In this document: positions 10,754-22,013 of the stretch, piece after piece
Layout of the letters: each line of letters starts with the position of its first letter
Numbering within the stretch: the first letter of the stretch is position 1
Assembly (NCBI GenBank): GCA_015501595.1
Contig: JADNRX010000103.1
Span: forward strand, 90,590-154,589
Reading direction: 5' to 3'
DNA: 64,000 nt
From: Hymenopellis radicata
Taxonomy: Eukaryota; Basidiomycota; Agaricomycetes; Agaricales; Physalacriaceae
The notes under the pieces: model-generated
Database searches by the model: none
Seen by the model: only the letters and a program-made list of their open reading frames with translations
Told to the model about the DNA's origin: nothing
Translations under genes and position numbers: made by a program

Positions 10754-13700
10754 TTACAGTTGGCGAGTAAAGCCCGACCAGGCATTGTCCACGCGTTTGG
10801 CTGGCCACCCGACGTACACACCGCCCGCTTCGGCGACCTCACCCGACGTTAAGAGGGTGTGCTCGCAGAGCATGCTGCTGTCTTCCATAGATGCGCCGGA
10901 TAGTAAGCGAGAACCAGATCGCAAGGCACAGCTGGCAGAGAGAGAGATTAGCAGAATGTTAAGAAAGAAGGGATGGACGCCTACCCATTGCCGATTTTCA
11001 AAGGGTTGAGCGCAAAGTTTCCACGAGAGTTGATGTGTGCCACGACAGAGCAGTTGTCCAGCGCGACCTTGTCGCCAAGCTCGACCAGATCAGGCTCCGT
11101 CATCAGACCCGCCTTGCCGCCCGGATAGATCGCGCAGTTCCGGCCAATCTTCGCACCCAGCGCACGGAAGTACCACACGATGAAGATCGTGCCCGTCAGC
11201 GGCGCCAGAACACCGCCGTTGCCGTAGCCCTTGTACAGCGGACGCGCGAGCGTCAGGTGCAGCTGCCAGCGCTGGCAGTAGCTGCTCTTGTCCCACTCGT
11301 AGCGGCCGGGTCGTCTCCGGCGGATCACAATCCATTTAGTGAGGATGACCCAGACGAGCGCGATGAGCGCCTGGAGGTTGCACGCCGCGATGAACGCGCC
11401 GGCGATCAGCGCGTACACGATCCCGAAGCGGTACCACACGTCGTCGAAGAGCCCGTACTGCCCAAAGTGGATGCTGATCTGGCGCAGCGCTTGCGCGCCG
11501 GCGACAGCGGAGATGGACCAGTACGCCGCGGAGAGACACGCGACGGCGACGTTCACCACGAGGAGTATCGAGTACGGGATGACGAAGAAGTTGGCCTGGC
11601 GTTTGTAGAACGCGCGTCCAAACGGTGTCGTGGTGTCGCTATGGGGATTGGATCCTTGGTGCCTTTGTTGAAGCAGATAGCCTGGCCGCGATCTAGAGTG
11701 TGTTGTACAGTGAGTGAATTGTTGTGAGGCACGAAGCGGGGATGAACATACCGCTTCCCATCCAAGTGGACCCGTCTTCGTACCTAGCCCCGCGACTCGT
11801 GAGCGTACCTGACCCCAGGACGGTACGTCGCCCGACGGTGACCCCAGGGAGGATGACAACTCGGTCAGCAATCATAGCTAGGATACGGGCGAAATTGTCA
11901 GTCACCCGACGACGAAGAATAGAGTTACAAACGGCATACCTCCATCTTTCACAACAACCTTTTGAGTTCCGAGGCAATCAGTCGTGAAGACTTCTGAGCG
12001 AGATCCAAACACGACGTCGTTGCCGATCTCCAGCAGCTCGGGGTCGAGGCAGTAGATGCCGGAACCGGGCCAGTAGACGCGCTGCCCGATCTTCGCTCCC
12101 ATGATTCGGTAGACGATGGACACGGCTTCGTAATGTGTACCCAGGATGGAGAATGATCGCTTCAAGTTGTCCTGAGAGAGGAGCGTACCATTGATATAGC
12201 GGCGGAGGAGTGTCCCTTGTCCTTGATCAGCAGCAAGCCTGACCTTGCTCAAGCCAAGCATGCGCTTGACGATAAGCGACAACATAAGGTGGAGGAGGGG
12301 AGTGAGCACTGCGCGCGCCATTCGGGAGACGGCATGGTAGAAGACACGCTCTGGCAGAGCAAACCAGAAGATGACGGCGACGAGAGAGTTCGAGTTGGGA
12401 GGAATGAACTCGGTCTGGTAGAGCATGAGCCAGATAGCAGCAAACCATGGGACATCTAGAAGAAGGGATGAGTAATAACATCATTAGAGCTTTGAATTGC
12501 ACGTACAAGATGCCAGCTCGACGAGGAAGATGATAGGGAAGGCGATGAACAGCTTCAAGAAAAAGTTGGGCTCGCGGATACCGGTGCGGTTGTACTGCGC
12601 ATACTCCGGCGGGGACGGGTTCTCCAAGGACGAAGCATGAGGTCCGTAGACCGTTCCTTCTGGGATATAAGAGCCAGGCGATAACTGGGTATAAGTGTTG
12701 ACCACCGCGTTTTGGCGACAACAATGTCATCAAGGCGGAAGAACCCATCGCGCTCCACGCAGAAGCCGCGGACGAGCGCGTTGTCGATCCGGCAGCCGTC
12801 GTCGAGACGGATGAGATCGTACTCGCCGAGCTTGACCTTTTTGGAGATGGAGACGTTCTTGCCAATCTTCGCGCCGAGCAGGCGGTAGTACAGCTTCTCG
12901 AGCGAGGGATGCATGGAGAAGATACCGCGGCCGGCGGTCCGGAGACTTTGGTTCACAATCCACCATCGCAGGTAGTAGACGGACCAACTAGGAATAAGAA
13001 TAAAATATTTTAGTGTGATTTCCCACAAAGGTGTAAGGAGACCTTACAATCTGTATGTCCCTGGTTTGTACTTGCCAATCACGATCCATTTGAAGAGTAT
13101 AGCGGTTATGGGCGCGATTATTCTGACTCCTAGACGAGCGGCGCAAATGGAGGCCAAGAGAGCGCCAAGACGCTGTTCGAAACTGTCGTCGATCAAAGGA
13201 GCCATGTACGACATACAATACAACAAGAGGGCCCCTACATCAAACTGTCAGAAATGGAATGGATCGGAGCTGTGGTGAGACCTACATGTTGCCGCGGTCT
13301 TCAAGGGATAGAAGAAGATGAACGGTATGATCTGTACGAGCAGGGATAACGGGTGCGCCGAGCCACGAGATTTAGACGATGTAGCAGATTCGTCTTGCCA
13401 ATCAAAGTTGAGCGTCGCATCAGAAGGCGTGTTGGGCTCGTCGTAAGTCTCTTCTTGACAGAGAGGCTGCGCTCCTGAGCTTCGATGAGGGATACGATAC
13501 CCGCGACGGTGCTATTGGTGAAGATGGCAGAGACGGGTACACTGACATTGCACCGCTTGCGAATGTGGTATGACAGCTTTCCGAGTAACAGGGAGTTACC
13601 GCCGAGTAAGAAAAAGTCCGAGTCCAAGTTGACCATCCCGGGTTCGATGGAAAGCAGATCAGAAATGATGTCACGAACTACCAGCGCGTTGTTCGACATG

Positions 13701-16056
13701 GCTGACTCGTTCGTCTGCTGGATCTCGCGTTCCATGGCAGCGAAGTCGATGTAACCAGCGCCATTCCTGACCAAAGTTTGGTCAACACGTGTAGAGGCTC
13801 CGGTAAGTTGTAACCTGGAAGAATACTGCTTTATGGACATCTTGAGGACAGAGGCGTCGGGTGTAGCGGAAGAAGCCATCGTAACGAAGGCCTCTGGGAC
13901 TACCATCCTGTCGAAGACGTTACTGCAACCTCAGCGACACCCAGAGTCGAGAGCAGCGTGTGTTCGAGCGCGCGGATATCAACGGCCACCCGTTGGCATG
14001 CAATAGGCTCAGACAGTGCAGCCAGAGGATGGGGAACCTCGGCCTCGAAATGGCGCTGTGAGATGGGCACGCTGTCGCTCATGACACCTAGACCATAACG
14101 CGTGGCCAGCTTGATCCGAAGAGGCTTTCCAGCACTGCACGAAAAATTAAATCTCGGAAACGCAATTAATACAGAATACGAACCTGTTCTTGGGAAGATC
14201 CCTCATGTACACGATGGCGTAGGGCCATTTCGATGGATGCAGATTGTCCCTTTTGGAAATGTTTCGTGAGCGTGTGGTGGGAGTGGAGAAAACAATTAAG
14301 CGCGCACTTTAACAAATCGTGGAGCTGGGTGAGTCCGAGACGAGGGACTCCAGGCTGTGGGACAACCACGACACCGATAGCCTCCTGAAGAACATCGTGC
14401 TCGATCGCGAAAGCCAAAGTTGCCTGTGAACACGTTAGGGAATATCAACTTTCGCAAGCGCAAAGCCCCCACCTTGACGTGACTCTTAGCAGCAGTCACA
14501 ATAGGCCTCCTCTACCTCGAAGGGCGAGATAACCTCACCGCCCTTGTTGATGATCTCCTTGGAACGACCGGTGATGTACAGGTAGCCGTCGGCGTCCATA
14601 TAACCAACGTCACCAGAGTCGAACCAGCCCTCACTAGTAAACGCGGAGGTGTCTAGCGGCACATTACGATCCGGCGAAGTTTCGTAACCTTCAAAGGTGG
14701 GGAGCCCGCGGACAGAGACAGCGCCGGTCTTCCCCGGACTCAATTCGCGTTCAAGATTTGAAGGATCGCGAATCGAGAGATAAGGTCCACATGCGATTCC
14801 TGAGCATCCCGGACGCTCGAGCTGATAGTTAGTGGGCGGCGTTGCGATGGGCATGCACCTAGAAGCACACCGTTAGCAATATGACGTGATAACACGCGTA
14901 GATCGGGACCGACTCTGTCATTCCGTAGGACGGAAGAATAACCGCGCCTCCGAATCTGTTTTTCAAGTCGACAGCCAATGAAGGCAAAAGACCGCCAGCT
15001 GCATTACAGATCATGCGAATCCTCATATCGCGGGTGGGCACGATATAATCGGGCTGGGAAGTGAGGATAGCATGGTGGATGGTGGCGCGGCGTAGTACCT
15101 GTTTGGAAATTTGAGCAATTGATCGAGTAGAAGCTTAGGAGAGACGGACCAAGTCGCATGTAATTGACAGGCAAGCGACCAGGAAAGCGATCGCGTCGAA
15201 TCCAGCGCACATGATGGCGCTGCCACCGGAGAAGACGGGCGCCAAGAGATTTCGTACAATTCCACCAACGTGGAATAAGGGCATCATATTGACTAGTACG
15301 GCGGTCAGGGTTAAGCCTGTGATTGGAAAAAAATGGTTGCGCACGGTTCACATCATTGGGTTTCAGGTCCCATGAATGCACGACGGCCCATGTTCCGACG
15401 ATGAGCGACTTGAGCGTGTACGGGACGACCTTCTTCTTGCCGCTGGTGCCAGAGGTGTGCAGGACCAAGGACTGGTCGTGAAGCTGATGGGGAACGGATG
15501 GCATGGTAGGAACGACAATGTTGTCACCAAGGACTGTCATGTCGAATAGACCGGTGGGGCCAGTAGGGCGGTCGTGTATGTACACAATTTCGCAATCGAG
15601 CTCCTTCTGCATGGCACGGAGTTCTAATCGGTCTTCGGCGTCTTTGGTCGTAACAATTGCTCGTGCTCGGAGGCGCTGGGCATCCTCCTTAAGCTCGGCC
15701 GCGGTGCAGCTCGCGTTGACGGGGGCGGTGGTGTGGTAGCAGGCGAGAGAGAGCAGAGCAAGAGCATTCTCTGGTCCGGTGGGTAACACAATCATGACTC
15801 TGTCATTAGGCCCAAGAGGGTGACGTGATCTGGTATGGGGAAGGACAAAGGAAGCGACAAAGGTGCGGACGGCGTCATGGGATAGTGGGAGACGGGAGGG
15901 ATCCGGGGAATGAATGGAGGGGGAGGACGTCGAGCACAGACAGTCCAGCAGTGTGTTGACTGACCTCGACTGGGTTACGCGTTCGGCAATCAAGTCCCCA
16001 AGTGAGGCGCCCGCCCGCTGGGGGATGTTGGAGAGAAACGAGAGTGGGATTGACAT
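10754..16056 (-). CDS. Pls/PosA-type NRPS-like synthetase: adenylation, carrier, six-helix membrane core, three LbH-like domains
   Basis: Start ATG 16056 (MSIPLSFLSNIPQRAG), stop TAA 10754-10756. Adenylation motifs: VLHTSGTSGKKKVVPYT (A3), MMPLFHVGGIVRNLLAP, SYGMTECMPIATPPTN (A5), GWFDSGDVGYMD (A7), ITGRSKEIINKGGEVISP (A8), NSAGKPLRIKLA (A10 lysine). The carrier has FFLLGGNSLLLG with the phosphopantetheine serine. Three repeats of membrane helices plus a soluble domain follow. Each soluble domain has LGAKIG or MGAKIG and left-handed-beta-helix runs, such as DGCRIDNALV, GVTVGRRTVLGSGT and LKIGNGCALRSGSRLLSG, and the last ends VGWPAKRV. This is the layout of bacterial eps-poly-L-lysine synthetase and, from memory, fungal VibA of Epichloe. 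Product unknown: polymer of a basic amino acid is an analogy. Six apparent frame breaks lie near 15,083, 14,503, 13,903, 13,457, 12,717 and 11,648; several fit a missing C or G. All motifs survive, so I keep it as a gene. Confidence 0.8.
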
Positions 16057-18241
16057 GGTCAAATGAAGGTGGCTCCGAGCGTGTATCCACTCGTTGTCTC
16101 GTCGATGAAAAGGTGAGGAGACAGTAAGCACAGGCTTAGAGCATAGAAGGACTTGGTGGTCGTTGGTTAAAAAGGTTGTCCCGAAAGAGCCAATCACCCA
16201 AGATAAGTACCGGAACTGGACCACGCGAAGATCTATTTCATGCCGGAATATCAGCGAAAGAGAATCTGGGAAAAAAACATTTCGTCCCACACCACGTTTA
16301 TCCCCGGATGACACTTTTTCTTTGATGGGGGACCTGGTGGGACGCGACCCGAGTTTCTGGGTTAGCGTTTCCTGCGCGTCGCTCCTGTGCCCCAGTCTGG
16401 CTGACACTGTCCTTGCAGAGATGGATTCACCCGGCAAGACCGCTTAGAGCCTCGAGTTTGTGGAGAACCTCCCGATGACAGCCCGGAGAACTGCTTAACA
16501 ACCTAATAGTAAGGGTAAGATTCCCCGCCATCACTTCATCACGTCCTTGCCCGTTTTGGCGACAACATCCTGATGGCTAATCCACTGACAGCGAGCGCCG
16601 CTCAGGCATGCACCGACGGCCATCGAGCTCAAACAGAGCTTTTGCTTAGCATGATCGCGAATCGAGAGGAGGTGAAAGGCCAAGCCAGTAACCGCCACGT
16701 GATGCTCTGATACCGCACATCTAAACGTCCAACTATCATACCGCTTGCAACATCCTGGCGGTTTGCATGTACAACATCGCCTCCTCCCGTTTCATGAAAC
16801 GTCTAGACCCACACTCCACATTTATCAGGTGATTTCACTCAACGTTTTAGCCTTAGACTATGCTAGACTATGGAGAAGACACTCTGCTCGTGTCCTACTC
16901 ACGGCACCGGTCGTCGAAACACCATTTGAGGCTTTCTCAACACGACGCGATGTTATAAATATTCACCGCCCGATACATGGAACAAGAACCACCAAGCCGG
17001 CATGCGCCCGATCACTGTCTGTCATTCTTGCCTCCATGCAGTCACCTCTACGCATCCAACCACCACCTCCGCAAGCCGCGACCATCGCCTAGTTGTTAGG
17101 TACATATAATATCTAGACCGCGACTGCGCGCTGCGTCCTCCTAGTCGTCCAGATATTATTACAGCATCCTACAGCATCTCTCGCACGCTCACCCGGACGG
17201 CGGACTGGCACTAGTACTCCGCGTACTTGGTTTGTTTGCAACAAACTGGCCGCAAGCTCGAATTGCTCACGGTAAGCCTTCGTCATTGGACGCCACACTG
17301 ATCTTGCAACGGAAGCAAGCAACCATTTAGATTTAGCACATTTCCGACCAAAACTCTTGCACGCTCACCGGACGCGTACTTGGTTTGTTTGCAACAAACT
17401 GGCCGTAAGCTCGAATTACTCACGCTAAGCCTTCGTCATTGAACGCCACACTGATCTTGCAACGGAAGCACCCATTTAGATTTAGCGCGTGAATCACATT
17501 TCCGACCAAAACTCAAAACGCACCTTTCTTCAATTTTCGCCTGATCTTCCACGCGCTATACCTTGTGCAAGCCCGGGTACAGAAGCAAATCTGTGGAGTG
17601 TCATCTGCAAATAGTGCGTTATCTATTTCAATGAAATTCATCCACGATACGCGGTACCGTTAATAATAACAGACGTTCCAACTCAAAACCCTTCTTCTCG
17701 ACAGGGTTCAAGTTGAAGCTAAACGTGCGCTTTGCACACGACTATCGCGTCATTTGGTGGGAAACATATGCATGGAGGGGATTGATGTATCCGGAGAAGG
17801 TGAGTGCTAGTGGCAGTAGGAATGGAGTCACTCCGATGAGGCAGGAAGTGGTGAGAGGGATGGATTGGAGGCATACGCTTGGCAGTGGAGACTTCGCGCC
17901 AAGCGCTTGTGGCCCCGAGTAGAGGAAGGACCCATCGTCGTATATACGACGGAAGGTGACGAGATGCGGATTAGCAGAACCAGCGGGTAGACAATGAAAT
18001 TTTGTCAATTATATTCACGAACGTTTACAGCTCTGATCTTTCCCATGCACGGCCATTATGCGCATCCTTGGTGCTATTATCGTGACAATCTTTCAAGGAT
18101 TTGTAAGAATTTAGCCGACGAGACGGACACTGACTTGAACACAGAACATCAGCTGCAGAGCAGTTAACTGGCTCAGGAGAGGAAGCAAGGAACGATGCTA
18201 TTGATACAACTAATAGACGTCGTTAAAAGTGATTCATCTAT
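16057..18241. other. 2.2-kb intergenic region upstream of the Pls-like gene
   Basis: Contains the promoter of the Pls-like gene, the downstream end of the thioesterase gene and a 153-base tandem repeat (17,183-17,514). The adenylation reading frame runs open for about 380 bases upstream of ATG 16056, but the extra sequence does not resemble the family, so I do not extend the gene. Other open frames here look like chance. Confidence 0.4.
17183..17514. repeat. Two-copy tandem repeat, period 153
   Basis: The sequence from gcacgctcac to accaaaactc occurs twice, with gcgtacttgg at 17,221 and again at 17,374. The copies differ by small indels (a 12-base piece is added near 17,489 and about 20 bases near 17,203 are lost) and a few substitutions. 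Each copy holds a perfect inverted repeat, GTTTGTT-TGC-AACAAAC. It lies in untranslated DNA; its role, if any, is unknown. Confidence 0.8.
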
Positions 18242-19237
18242 CTACGTCCTCATCCCAAACGGCACGAAGGTATCGCTCTTCTGGACGCATTTTCTAAGTT
18301 TATCGTAATCGTACCAAACAACTACCTCATCTGTATGGGCGACGTATGCACGCTGGTTTAGGGAATACGCAGAGGCACGCAGATGAAGTATAGAGGGATC
18401 CTTGAAGTGGTTTGGATCCGAAGGCGACGGGGTTTCAACTGGGCGATGTGCGATGAGTAGCTGAGAGTAGTGTGTTATTAGATCTCCGCGTTGATGCGGT
18501 GTAAATCACTAACCGTGTCAGGATACGTGACGGGGCGGCGGAATTGGACTTGTATCGATTTCAGGATAAGTGATACGCCTTGTCCTCGAATTAGAGAATC
18601 CGCGGCGGAAGCCCCGCCAAGACGATAACCTAGGTATCTCATCCAGTGGACGCGGCTCTGAGAAGGTATTAATAACAGGATATGTATACAACAAGTAAGA
18701 GTAGCTCACTGATTCAAAGAAGCGCACTTTGAGTGAATGCGTTCAGGATTAGAAGGCGGGTAACTGAGGTAGGAGGCCTACCGTAACGAACATTGTTCAC
18801 ATGTCTGGGAGTTAAGTCAAGAGATCAAGTGACGGTAGATGGAGGTCGCTTACTGAAAGAGTCGTGATCACCCCACACGATAGGCTGCTCCCAGAAATAG
18901 CGCGTATCGTGGTAGCCAGCTTGGTAAAGAGCCTTATGGCCAGTGTCGTGCGCCTCTAGACGCGATTCTACGTGTATATAGTTGAGAAGAACGGTCTGAG
19001 AAAGATAGCTGGTAGGAGGTACCGAGGGATTCTCCGGGGCCTAAGGAAGCACTGGGGGATGCAGTGGGTGTGCCCTAGATTGTGCATGATTCAGTAAGGT
19101 CGGCTTGGGCAGACAAGATGAATGGAATCGGAGACTTTGGAGGATAGATATCTGAGCTGACAGGCAATAGGCTTGGCGAAGGCGGTGTGCCTCAGGGAAT
19201 TGCAGCGGACAAAGGTCGATATTTTGTTAACGTTCAT
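18242..19237 (-). CDS. Mitochondrial-type hotdog acyl-CoA thioesterase-like protein
   Basis: Short exons from ATG 19237 to TAG 18242. The N-terminus (MNVNKISTFVRCNSLRHT, then ACQLRYLSSK) is rich in Arg and Ser and lacks acid, like a mitochondrial presequence. A spliced exon follows: APENPSVPPTSYLSQTV, LLNYIHVESRLEAHDTGH. The hotdog core is FWEQPIVWGDHDSF, HVNNVRYVRFFES, SRVHWMRYLGYRLGG, GVSLILKSIQVQFRRPVTYP. The C-terminal strand set is LLIAHRPVETPSPSDP, LHLRASAYSLNQRAYVAHTD and VVVWYDYDKLRK. WGDxDxxxHVNNxxY..FES is the signature of 4-hydroxybenzoyl-CoA thioesterase-like proteins. One splice join (DSF to HVNN) is one base short; TTTCCA before the donor would give DSFQHVNN, so I suspect a missing C. 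Substrate unknown. Confidence 0.75.
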
Positions 19238-19980
19238 GGAAGTACCGGTGACGTTGCAACGTTGCATGAACAAATTGATAATCGGCTTCAGCACCCGGTG
19301 TGATCGGACATGTCGGTTCGGATAGCCGCAATGCAAGAATGTTGGTTTTCTACTTACTTATGATCTTTCATTCTTGTTGGTAGGAGGATGACATTGACAG
19401 GCATGATCTGTATTTTCACGAGCGCTGCAGGTTTCTTGGTTATCCACAACGTATATGATTTGGGCGCTCACTGGCAGATCATTCGACGATAGCGGGCGAT
19501 AGAATACAGCTGTCAGTAGGTCAATCACAAGGCAGTCTGTGCATCCTGTGAAGGTGTGGACGCGTCAAGCAACTGATGCGCGCATACTGATGGCTTCGGA
19601 CATGTTTCGACAAATGGTGTGATCTCCGGATCAGTCATCGTCTCTGGCTAAGTTTTTGCGGCACGTTGGGCGAGCAGCATTCAAGTAATAGCAGATAGGC
19701 TGCATGAGATTGCGTTCTTGTAGGGCCAGAAGCCGGTCAATTCAAGCTTGACCTAGAAGCGCGCTTGCTTCCACCCGACACGCGGAGGCCCGGGAGGGCG
19801 GTGAGAAGAGAAATGGCGCCATTTATTTAGTACGCGTTTGCCTTTCGCGATCCTTTCTGTAAATTGATAGAGGGAGCGAAGCAAGAAGAGAATTCGCGCG
19901 TCCACAAATAGCGCGCGAGGAGCGAACACGTGACTGAGTTGCGCTTCTTTCTGGCCAAAGTGATGCAAATAGCGCCACCG
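19238..19980. other. Intergenic between divergent genes
   Basis: Shared upstream region of the thioesterase (-) and the secreted His/Ser-rich protein (+). No coding frame was accepted. Several purine-rich tracts occur near 19,800-19,900. Confidence 0.35.
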
Positions 19981-19988
19981 TATAAGAA
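19981..19988 (+). promoter_or_regulatory. Probable TATA box of the His/Ser-rich secreted protein
   Basis: TATAAGAA lies 153 bases before the ATG and is followed by a strongly pyrimidine-rich leader (ttctttctttccctcc), typical of well-expressed fungal genes. Confidence 0.4.
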
Positions 19989-20133
19989 GGACGCACGTCG
20001 AAAGCGAGCTCCATTTCTTTCTTTCCCTCCTACCTTAACCTTCTCCTCTGATCCTGGTGATCGTCGAGTCTTCCCACCTAATAACCCAGCCTATCTACAT
20101 TCTATTCTATCCTCATCTAATTATCCATTCGAT

Positions 20134-22013
20134 ATGGTTTACTTGACTGCCCGTTTCGCTCTCCTCGCCGCCGCCGCCTCTCTCGCCGCTGTCAGCTCCG
20201 TCGACGCCGCCGTCATCTCGGCTCGCCATTCGTCTTCTGTCGCGTCAAAGGACGATGGCCTTCAGAAGGACAGCCCGCTCTTGCCTCTGCCTGCTCGCGT
20301 CGCCAAGGCCAAGCACGACTCCAAGAAGGGCGGGAAGCACGACGATAAGGGCGGGAAGCATGACGCTAAGGGCGGGAAACACGACGCCAAGGGCGGGAAG
20401 GAGAAGGCGCACAAGCCGGTTCGTTCCTTTTTTTCTATTATTTTCGCCCTTTTTCTGACGCATATATTCAACTTTTTAGCGAATTGTCGTACTAGACGAT
20501 GACCTCCCGCTTATCAAGGTTGAGGTTGGGAAGCGCGCCGCTGACCAAGCCTTCTTCGACCGCAAAGCCTACACTCGTCGCGCTCCTCACTCCGATGACA
20601 AGGTCGTTATCAACGGCAATGATGACCATGTCCGCATCCACGACAAGCATCGACACCACGATGACGACGACCACGACAAGGTTGTCGTGAACGGCGACAA
20701 CGAGCACGTCCACATCCATCACCGTCGCCGCCACCACCACCATGACTGGCACGACGCTTCCAAGGTCATTGTCAACGGTGATCACGACCGTGTCAACGTC
20801 CATGACCGCCGTTCATCCCCCAGAGTCCTCGTGCACAACAAACATGGCCAGTCCTTCATCGTCTCTCCCACCCATCGCGCCATTGCTCGTCGTAGCTCTG
20901 AACCCATGGAACGACGTGTCGACGAAAGTGCCCCCGCTGGAACAATTGCTCTCATGGTACGTGAATGTATGCGTTGAATGTTTTCACAGTTTTTAACATT
21001 TACTTTAGTTGACCAACGACGCTGGCGCACAAAAGAAGCTTGGATCGCTCTACATGAACACTGACAAGAAACCCTTTGAATTGGACGCGTCGGACACCAA
21101 CGCTACGACTACATACATGGTGGCGGACAATACGATGGACGCCTCGCAGAACCGTAACATCAAATACGTTCGCCTTCACTATCTCGTCAATAATTCCCGC
21201 AACCTCACTGTCGATGCGTGGTGCGCCACCTATGACTCTACGCCTGACGCACCCGCGCCTATGACCGTCAATCCTTGCGGCAATGACACCGAGTCGACCA
21301 ATCCTAGGCAAAGTCAAACGTTCATCTACTATGTCGATACCAACGTCATCGCTCCCATGTCTGCTCCGTCGAATTCCACTTCTAGGGAGGAGGACGATAC
21401 GGAGGACGCGTCTGATATCGTCGATGGAGGAGTTATGGAAAGTGCTACGAGTTTAGGCGAGAGGGAAGCGGCGCCGCAGAACGTGACTCTGGTCTTTGAG
21501 CCGAACGGCCCACAGGAGGACACGGAGAGCGCGGAAGACGAGAGTGCGACATACACGACCATCACCGAGACTCACACTGTCACTGTCACTGCTTCCAGCA
21601 CTCCTTCTGCCATGGCCGATGACGAGGAGGAGGACTCGGCTTCGTCTATGATGACCTCCAACTCTGTCCAGTCTGCCTCGGCTAGCTCGGATTCTTCCGC
21701 TACGCCCTCTTCAACTTCCATAGACGCCCTCGAAGTCAAAGTCTACGGCGCGTCTTCCGCCTCATCTTCCAGCTCTTCGGAACCTACCTCGATGTCTACC
21801 GACAGCACGTCTTCTACCGACGCAGCTTCAACTTCCGTCGATGCCGAAGCAGTCGCATCTGGCATTGCCAACCCTTCTTCGGATTCCATGAGTGATCCTT
21901 CTCCTACTGTCGCCGGTGCCAGCTCAGTCGCGTCTGTCGCTTCCAGAGCCGAAATGACGGCGGTTGACACTGCCCCTTACATGTGGAAATTCAATCGTGA
22001 GATGCGGTGGTAA
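20134..22013 (+). CDS. Secreted His-rich then Ser/Thr-rich protein with internal repeats
   Basis: Three exons: ATG 20134 to an intron after KEKAHKP, a second exon beginning RIVVLDDDLPLIKVEVGKR, and a third beginning LTNDAGAQKKLGSLYMN. Residues 1-28 are a clear signal peptide (LLAAAASLAAVSSVDA). Then comes a Lys/His/Gly repeat (GGKHDDK, GGKHDAK twice). Next are three copies of a 17-residue unit of the form KVxVNGDxxxVxIHxRR, mixed with His/Asp runs. A middle part (residues about 260-360) has several N-x-S/T sites and a possible folded core with two cysteines (DAWCATYDSTPDAP, VNPCGND). The last 200 residues are Ser/Thr/Asp-rich. The His/Asp repeats could bind metal, which is inference. I do not recognise the family. 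Confidence 0.75.

Noticed and set aside
11035..11727. 230-codon plus-strand open frame opposite the Pls-like gene
   Set aside because: It is antisense to a high-GC exon with clear membrane/LbH homology; the Arg/Asp/Val-rich translation is typical of the reverse strand of such exons.
12484..12705. Calling the Pls-like gene a pseudogene
   Set aside because: Six frame breaks are many, but several can be explained by a missing C or G, all catalytic and structural motifs persist, and essential CDC48 shows the same kind of error in the same window.
16057..16437. Upstream extension of the adenylation reading frame
   Set aside because: The frame stays open but the sequence has no family resemblance, whereas ATG 16056 starts a typical N-terminus.
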